Of a stretch of DNA of 32,450 nucleotides, positions 27,886 through 32,450 are shown piece by piece. The notes under the pieces were generated by a model. The model saw only the letters and a list, made by a program, of their open reading frames with translations. It was not told the origin of the DNA and made no database searches. Made by a program: the position numbers and the translations under genes. Numbering within the stretch: the stretch's first letter is position 1; each line of letters begins with the position of its first letter. The stretch covers positions 1-32,450 of the forward strand of contig JAUIMA010000006.1 in the NCBI GenBank assembly GCA_030432675.1, given 5' to 3'. The stretch comes from Candidatus Hydrogenedentota bacterium. GTDB lineage: Bacteria; Hydrogenedentota; Hydrogenedentia; Hydrogenedentales; JAEUWI01.

Positions 27886-29130
27886 TCATCGTGGGTTAAA
27901 GCGCCACAGGTATTCGGCCAGCGTCCGATACATCCAGGCGACGCCCCAGCGGGGGTGGGTAATTTTGCTGGTGAATCCCCAATACTTGCGGTAGTAGGGC
28001 GCACCGTCTTTCGGGTTGCGCAGCGCAGACCAGGTCCAGCGGAGCGCGAGAACCGCCTGTTTCTTGGTCCCCATCATCTCGTTACTGAGCAGGGTGGGGC
28101 ACAAAATGGCCTCCGCGCAGGCGTGAATATTGACGGGATAGCAGGCCGATTCGGTGCGGGGCATGCCGTCGCGGGTGTAGAGAGTCGTTTTGTAGTAGGC
28201 ATAACCCCGGCGGAGGGCGCCCCGTATCACGGCATTGTCGGCATGACGGTTAATGGCGGCCAGCGAGCGAAGCACGAATCCGGTGTGGTGGTGGTCCACC
28301 ACGTTCAGCAGACCCGCTTCGTAGGGGTCGCTGGACTGATGGTGCCCATAGGGGAAGGCCCCATCGGGGCGCTGGTGGTCCAGGGAAAACTGAACCGCCC
28401 GAACGGCCGTTTGCGCCATGGAGGGATCGTCGTTCAAAACGGCTACCTCCAGGAGGTGTTGGGCCACGAGGAGGTTGGCGTTGTGGACCCGGCGGTAGTC
28501 TTCGGGGCCGTAGCAGAAACAGCAGGCCGAATCCGAAGCCGGGTAGATGGGCACCTCTTCGAGGAAATGGCGCGCGATAGCGGTGGCGGCCGCTCGATAG
28601 GGGGCTTGCCCAATGACCTCATGGGCCAGCAGGAAGGCTTCCCCCGCAATCGCACCCACCACACAGACCGGCGCGTGGGGCGTGGTGTCCAGCCCCTGGG
28701 CCTTGACGGCAAAGGGATAGCCCCAGCACAAATGGTTAAAACCGGGGTGGGCATGGTCGAGTAGCCATTGGAGATGTTCCACGGCCTGGTGTTGATAGTG
28801 GGCATCCCCTGTGAGCTGATAGAGGCGAAGATCGCCGATGGCCAGCAGCGCATGGGTCTTGGGGTTCTCGGTGGGCGCGATGGATAGCAGCCGTCGTGTC
28901 AGGTGGGGGAAGGCATCACAGAGCACTGTGCTCGCGCGACGCAGCAGGGGGTAGCCCTGGAGGGCACGGAGCCACGGGTGGGCCTTCACATCGAAAGGGT
29001 CGGGACCAAGGGTGCCGTGGGTGTGTATCCAGGCTTCCAGCTCCGCCAACCATTCTTCGGCGAGGGCGATATCCGGGTCATTGGAAGGGGTCAAGGGTAT
29101 AGACACACTAAGGTTCCCATTCGTTTCCAT
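27886..29130 (-). CDS. Predicted alpha/alpha-toroid protein in the glycosyltransferase cluster
   Basis: This 414-residue protein has repeated helical hairpins and aromatic-rich loops, as in (alpha/alpha)6-barrel enzymes. Segments such as LCWGYPFAVK, CCFCYGPEDYRRVHNANLL, RPDGAFPYGHH, NVVDHHHTGFVLRSL and SACYPVNIHACAEAI carry His, Asp and Tyr that could line an active site. Such folds include glycan epimerases (glucuronyl C5-epimerase type), unsaturated glucuronyl hydrolases and polysaccharide lyases. No signal peptide is seen, so it would act in the cytoplasm, which favours a modifying role during synthesis. It lies between two GT4 genes in one direction. ATG 29130 lacks a clear ribosome site. 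The enzyme class is unproven. Confidence 0.65.
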   Translation of the reverse strand: METNGNLSVSIPLTPSNDPDIALAEEWLAELEAWIHTHGTLGPDPFDVKAHPWLRALQGYPLLRRASTVLCDAFPHLTRRLLSIAPTENPKTHALLAIGDLRLYQLTGDAHYQHQAVEHLQWLLDHAHPGFNHLCWGYPFAVKAQGLDTTPHAPVCVVGAIAGEAFLLAHEVIGQAPYRAAATAIARHFLEEVPIYPASDSACCFCYGPEDYRRVHNANLLVAQHLLEVAVLNDDPSMAQTAVRAVQFSLDHQRPDGAFPYGHHQSSDPYEAGLLNVVDHHHTGFVLRSLAAINRHADNAVIRGALRRGYAYYKTTLYTRDGMPRTESACYPVNIHACAEAILCPTLLSNEMMGTKKQAVLALRWTWSALRNPKDGAPYYRKYWGFTSKITHPRWGVAWMYRTLAEYLWRFNPR

Positions 29131-29155
29131 CGGGTGGCGTGTAAGGAAGGCGCGT

Positions 29156-30226
29156 TCATGGTTGGTTGGCCACCTTCATCAATAGCGCCTTGAGCACGGG
29201 ATAATACACCGTGTGACTATACCGTGTCTCCACCGTCTTACGCGCTGCCCGTCCCATTCGTTCCCGCAGGTCGGCATTGGTCACGAGGCGCGTGAGTTTT
29301 TCTTCCCACTCCTCGGGGCTATCCGCGAGAAATCCATCTTCGCCATCGGTCACGACGTCCGCGTTCATCCCCACCGGGGAAAGGACCACGGGCGTGCCCA
29401 CCGCCATGTATTGAAGGGCCTTGAACGCACATTTGCCTCGGGCACGGGGCGTATCATGGAGGGGCATGAGGCCAATGTCGGCCTGCTGCAGATAATCGAT
29501 TTCTTCGTCGAGTTGCCACCGGGCATTTTCGACCACCACGCCGTCGAGGGTGTAGTCCCGTCCCGTGGCGATGTGCAGCGTGACCCCGTGGCGCTGGGCC
29601 AACTGGCGGAGCACGGGTTCGATGGGGGTGAGGTATCCCAGATTATCCTTCAGACCCGTCCAGCCTAAGACCACCGGATTGGATGGCCCATAGCCTTTCT
29701 CCTGATGGCGATCCATGTCGATGCAGGTGGGGATAACGGTGATATTTGGGTTGAGGGGGCGCACGTAGTCGGCGAGGGTTTCATTGCCCACCACGGCGTG
29801 CTGGCAGCACCGGGCCATCTTCCGTGTCCACCCGAAGTCGACAAGCCAGAGAAAGAGGCTGTTCACGTGGGCCGGTGGTTCCCAAACCGCATCATCGATG
29901 TCGAAGATGATCCGGGGGTTCATCCAGCAGACGAGGTATTCCAAAAGCGGTGGGCCGTAGGGGAAGAGTTTGCCGCGAAAATAAATGACATCCGCACGAC
30001 GTACGTGCCGCAACTGGCCCAGTCGTCGAAGGGCGATTTTGGCGAGGAGCCACACCTTCCCGAGTTTGGATGCGCCGCCGAAATAATGTTCCTCCTCGGG
30101 TATCGACTGGGGCAGGCAGATGGTGCTGGTATGTCCATCGGCCTCGAGCATGCGGGCGAAGGTGCCGATGCGATAACGAATGGCCGCAATGCGCGTGGAG
30201 GCGTTGCCGAAGAAGAGAATGTGCAT
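29156..30226 (-). CDS. Glycosyltransferase family 4
   Basis: This 356-residue GT-B enzyme opens MHILFFGNASTRIAAIRYRI. IIFDIDDAVWEPPAHVN lies mid-domain, a stretch seen in a subgroup of capsule and exopolysaccharide transferases. The C-terminal domain has VVLGWTGLKDNLGYL, YLQQADIGLMPLHD and KCAFKALQYMAVGTPVVLSP. ATG 30226 has AGGA seven bases upstream. It is the first gene of the minus-strand cluster 24804-30226 and diverges from the secreted glycosidase-like gene. The next gene begins about 25 bases after its stop, consistent with one operon. Confidence 0.88.
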   Translation of the reverse strand: MHILFFGNASTRIAAIRYRIGTFARMLEADGHTSTICLPQSIPEEEHYFGGASKLGKVWLLAKIALRRLGQLRHVRRADVIYFRGKLFPYGPPLLEYLVCWMNPRIIFDIDDAVWEPPAHVNSLFLWLVDFGWTRKMARCCQHAVVGNETLADYVRPLNPNITVIPTCIDMDRHQEKGYGPSNPVVLGWTGLKDNLGYLTPIEPVLRQLAQRHGVTLHIATGRDYTLDGVVVENARWQLDEEIDYLQQADIGLMPLHDTPRARGKCAFKALQYMAVGTPVVLSPVGMNADVVTDGEDGFLADSPEEWEEKLTRLVTNADLRERMGRAARKTVETRYSHTVYYPVLKALLMKVANQP

Positions 30227-30250
30227 GGCCTGATCCTACGCGAGGCCCCA

Positions 30251-30279
30251 TTGCAATCTCCAGCCCCACCGGGTATAAC
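30251..30279 (+). promoter_or_regulatory. Sigma70-type promoter of the glycosidase-like gene
   Basis: TTGCAA (30251-30256), a 17-base spacer and TATAAC (30274-30279) lie 61 bases before ATG 30341. They are divergent from the glycosyltransferase cluster. Confidence 0.6.
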
Positions 30280-30340
30280 GCTATGGTAGTCGGACGCTAC
30301 GTCCACCCTTTTTCTGAACCGTATGCCGGGAGCGCACTTC

Positions 30341-31867
30341 ATGAATCAACGCCGTCTTCTCCTTTCCCTCGCCCTGCTCGCAGCGACCACCGTGTTCGCT
30401 TCGGAGCAACCGGGCCTCATCATCAACGAAGACAATAGCCACTTTTTTACAACACGGTCTGCCGGAGAGATGACTACAGAGGGACTGCACGCTTTCGTAG
30501 ACCAATATGCGGATACCAAGGTGAGCCATTTGTTTCTCAGTGTCAACTCCATGAAAGCGAGTTTCAAAAGCAAGACACGGGAGGCCATTTGGGAAATTGG
30601 TGATCAGGAAATGCCCCCACCGGGTAACGGCAGGGCCTGGATTGAGAATGCGCGCTCGCTCCACGAAAAGGGACTCGACCCCTATGCGGTCTGGATCGCC
30701 CGGAGTCGGGAGAAAGGCATTTCGCCGTGGCTCTCCATGCGAATGAATGACCTCCACGAGGTGCCGAATACGAAGAGCTACATGCACAGCACCTTCTGGC
30801 TGGAACACCCGGAAATGTGGCGCGTGCCGAATGACACGAGCGGCGGCTACACGGCGCGGGCACTGGACTTCGGCCATGAAGCAGTGCGAAAGCACAACAT
30901 GGACTTCGTGAAGGAACTCCTGGAGCGCTACGATCCCGACGGCCTGGAGCTCGACTGGATGCGCTTTGGTTGGCATTTTAAGGCGGGTGAAGAGGCCAAG
31001 GGTGCGGAAATATTAACACAATTCATGCGGGATGTCCGCCAGCTTACGAAAGCGTGGGGCGAAAAGCGGGGTCATGAAATCAAGCTGGGCGCCCGTGTGC
31101 CGGCCCATCCCGATGCGGCACGGGGACTCGGCATGGACGGTGTGCGGTGGGTGAAAGAAGGCCTGGTGGATGTGCTGGTGCCCTGTCCCTTCTGGACCAC
31201 GACAGATTTTGACATTCCCGTGGAACTCTGGCGGGAGCGGCTGGGCTCGGATGCCGAAAGTATCGTGCTGGCACCTGGTATCGAGCATAACACGCGTGCC
31301 TATCCCGGGGGCGCGCCGATCCCGAACGACATGGCGGCCACACGGGGTTTTGCGGCCAGCGCCTGGCACCGGGGTGCGGACCAGATCTATCTCTTCAATT
31401 ATATGGACTCCCAAACCCGACCTGTCACGGAGGCGAATTATCGGGTACTCGTGGAGCAGGGCCTTGGCCTGGACGTCGTGACCAGGGCCCCGCGCCGCCA
31501 CATCCAGGCCTTTCGTGACACCGTCCCTTCGGGGTTTCCCAATGGCGCGGTGCTGCCCGCGACGGAGACTGAAGTAACCTTCCAGATGAATATAGGGCCC
31601 CGTCCCGAGGAGGCGACCGTCTCGGTGGTGATTGGGCTTGGAAAGCAGAAGGGGGTAGCGGAGGCGGTCTGCCGGGCCACCCTCAATGGTGTTCCATGTG
31701 GAGCGGGCGAAGAGCTGGAGAATCCGGGCCCGTTTCCTGGTGCCGTTCGCGCCCTGCGCTTCGCATGTTCGCCGGACTCGGTTAAGGCGGGCCGCAATGA
31801 GGTGGTGGTTCATCAGCCCGAGGGACAGCAGATTGTCTGGTTTGAATTGGTGGTTACACCCCATTGA
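30341..31867 (+). CDS. Secreted glycoside-hydrolase-like protein (TIM-barrel, GHL10-like)
   Basis: This 508-residue protein has a Sec signal peptide (MNQRRLLLSLALLAATTVFA, cleavage about 20-21). The central part looks like a (beta/alpha)8 barrel: SHLFLSVNSM, ISPWLSMRMND, YDPDGLELDWMRFGW (198-211, with Glu203 and Asp205 as candidate acids) and IKLGARVPAHPD. The DGxELDWxR motif is typical of GH10-like families of unknown specificity. A C-terminal beta domain of about 120 residues follows. It probably works in the periplasm or outside the cell. ATG 30341 has GGGAG at 30328-30332; an ATG at 30323 would add six residues before the signal. No partner gene follows on this strand for over 300 bases. 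Confidence 0.75.
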   Translation: MNQRRLLLSLALLAATTVFASEQPGLIINEDNSHFFTTRSAGEMTTEGLHAFVDQYADTKVSHLFLSVNSMKASFKSKTREAIWEIGDQEMPPPGNGRAWIENARSLHEKGLDPYAVWIARSREKGISPWLSMRMNDLHEVPNTKSYMHSTFWLEHPEMWRVPNDTSGGYTARALDFGHEAVRKHNMDFVKELLERYDPDGLELDWMRFGWHFKAGEEAKGAEILTQFMRDVRQLTKAWGEKRGHEIKLGARVPAHPDAARGLGMDGVRWVKEGLVDVLVPCPFWTTTDFDIPVELWRERLGSDAESIVLAPGIEHNTRAYPGGAPIPNDMAATRGFAASAWHRGADQIYLFNYMDSQTRPVTEANYRVLVEQGLGLDVVTRAPRRHIQAFRDTVPSGFPNGAVLPATETEVTFQMNIGPRPEEATVSVVIGLGKQKGVAEAVCRATLNGVPCGAGEELENPGPFPGAVRALRFACSPDSVKAGRNEVVVHQPEGQQIVWFELVVTPH

Positions 31868-32105
31868 CCTGCTACGTGCAGCCCCTACCGGTATAGCTGG
31901 TTTTTCGTTCGGGCGAAATCTGATTGGATGGGGTACTTGCGCCGAATCGCGGTAAACCCTATGATACACGATGTGTAGCGTATGGCAGCGTGTCGGGTGA
32001 CGGCAAACGAGACGGCAGATGAATCACTTGACTCAACTGAGAAAGCGGCAAGAGTCCGTGTGTGCCCTCGCCAGTAGGGGGTGCATGTGTTCCAAATTGC
32101 CCCCC
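31868..32105. other. Intergenic region without recognisable gene
   Basis: This is the upstream part of the 336-base gap before the dehydrogenase gene. It holds an 8-bp inverted pair, GGCAGATG (32014-32021) with CATCTGCC (32113-32120), whose right half falls inside the promoter spacer. I saw no convincing ORF, RNA gene or strong terminator here. Confidence 0.5.
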
Positions 32106-32135
32106 TTGACGGCATCTGCCTTCCCGTTGTACCAT
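32106..32135 (+). promoter_or_regulatory. Sigma70-type promoter of the 3-hydroxyacyl-CoA dehydrogenase gene
   Basis: TTGACG (32106-32111), an 18-base spacer and TACCAT (32130-32135) are followed by a leader of about 60 bases with AAGGAG before ATG 32204. Part of an inverted repeat (32113-32120) lies in the spacer and could be an operator half-site. Confidence 0.5.
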
Positions 32136-32203
32136 AATCGATACTTCCTAACGACCGTTAAGTAGAGCGGCCCAACACTTCGGAAAGAAGGAGAGAAGAA
32201 CCC

Positions 32204-32450
32204 ATGCGGGATATTAAACGTGTTGCCGTGCTCGGCTCCGGCGTCATGGGCGCCGCGATTGCCGCCCACCTGGCAAACTGCGGCATCCCCAGCATCATGC
32301 TGGATATCGTGCCCCCTAACCTGTCGGATGCCGATAAGAAAAAGAAGGGCAAGCGCAACGCCATCGTAGACGGGGCCAAGGCGGCCCTCCTCAAGGCCAA
32401 ACCGTCCCCGATCTACACGAAATCGGTGTTGGGCCTCATCGAAACGGGTA
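32204..32450 (+). CDS. 3-hydroxyacyl-CoA dehydrogenase (FadN/FadB type), N-terminal fragment
   Basis: This gene runs off the right edge, and about 82 residues are visible. They open MRDIKRVAVLGSGVMGAAIA, a Rossmann NAD+-binding motif (GSGVMGAAIA), followed by HLANCGIPSIMLDIVPPN. The later KAKPSPIYTKSVLGLIETG is typical of the FadN-like bacterial beta-oxidation enzyme, which oxidises L-3-hydroxyacyl-CoA. Full-length relatives also carry an enoyl-CoA hydratase domain, which would lie beyond the window. The ribosome site AAGGAG precedes ATG 32204 within a purine-rich leader. It is the only fatty-acid gene here and probably begins a fad operon. Confidence 0.88.
   Translation, partial: MRDIKRVAVLGSGVMGAAIAAHLANCGIPSIMLDIVPPNLSDADKKKKGKRNAIVDGAKAALLKAKPSPIYTKSVLGLIETG

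Noticed and set aside
1-32450. Phage-defence island, CRISPR array, integrase or prophage
   Set aside because: No nuclease, reverse transcriptase, methylase, integrase or regularly spaced repeat was seen; the dispersed repeats are irregular and intergenic.
1-32450. tRNA or rRNA genes
   Set aside because: No cloverleaf with a GGTTCRA-type T-arm or rRNA signature was noticed on reading; a tRNAscan run would settle it.

Overview
The window is dense, GC-rich DNA (roughly 60 percent by eye) from a Gram-negative heterotroph with many surface-polysaccharide genes. A eukaryote-type alpha-mannosidase, TPR-rich membrane proteins, a Ser/Thr kinase beside a STAS protein, a DUF4202 protein, secreted sugar-active enzymes and a peptide carrying the planctomycete pseudopilin string LLLPAVQKVREAA all point to Hydrogenedentota, Planctomycetota or a related PVC/FCB-fringe lineage. 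The phylum is inferred, not shown. No rRNA, tRNA, CRISPR array, transposase or phage gene was seen.

Layout. (1) 1-1362, minus: start of a polysaccharide flippase and a Wzz-like chain-length protein behind a good sigma70 promoter. (2) 2007-5132, plus: GH38 alpha-mannosidase, followed by a 197-bp palindromic element. (3) 5365-8900, minus: O-antigen ligase/polymerase with a long TPR tail, translationally coupled to a small TPR membrane protein. Diverging from it is a GT4 glycosyltransferase (9129-10403). (4) 10441-12516: two very small genes, an rfbC epimerase and an unrecognised protein preceded by a 13-bp tandem repeat. (5) 12529-15233, minus: STAS protein, Ser/Thr kinase and a small unknown protein in one operon. 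(6) 15689-19053, plus: two tandem beta-propeller lipoproteins and an alpha/beta hydrolase. (7) 19392-19834: a double-glycine-leader peptide with a sigma54-like promoter and its own terminator. (8) 19831-22725, minus: secreted esterase and Tat-exported beta-helix protein. (9) 22888-24796, plus: DUF4202 protein and a uridine kinase-peptidase E fusion, overlapping by 8 bases. (10) 24804-30226, minus: two GT2 enzymes, two GT4 enzymes and an alpha/alpha-toroid protein. (11) 30341-31867, plus: secreted glycosidase-like protein. (12) 32204 to the edge: FadN-type 3-hydroxyacyl-CoA dehydrogenase.

How it fits together. Regions 1, 3, 4 and 10 supply parts of a Wzx/Wzy-type pathway: nucleotide-sugar epimerase, glycosyltransferases, flippase, chain-length control and polymerase/ligase. 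The GH38, esterase, beta-helix and glycosidase-like proteins would cut or deacylate glycans. The kinase operon is a likely signalling module with unknown targets.

Most unusual are the 65-residue peptide (GG leader joined to a pseudopilin-like core, with a putative sigma54 promoter), the Udk-PepE fusion, and a set of structured intergenic repeats sharing a GGGTGCCAC-type core at four or more loci.
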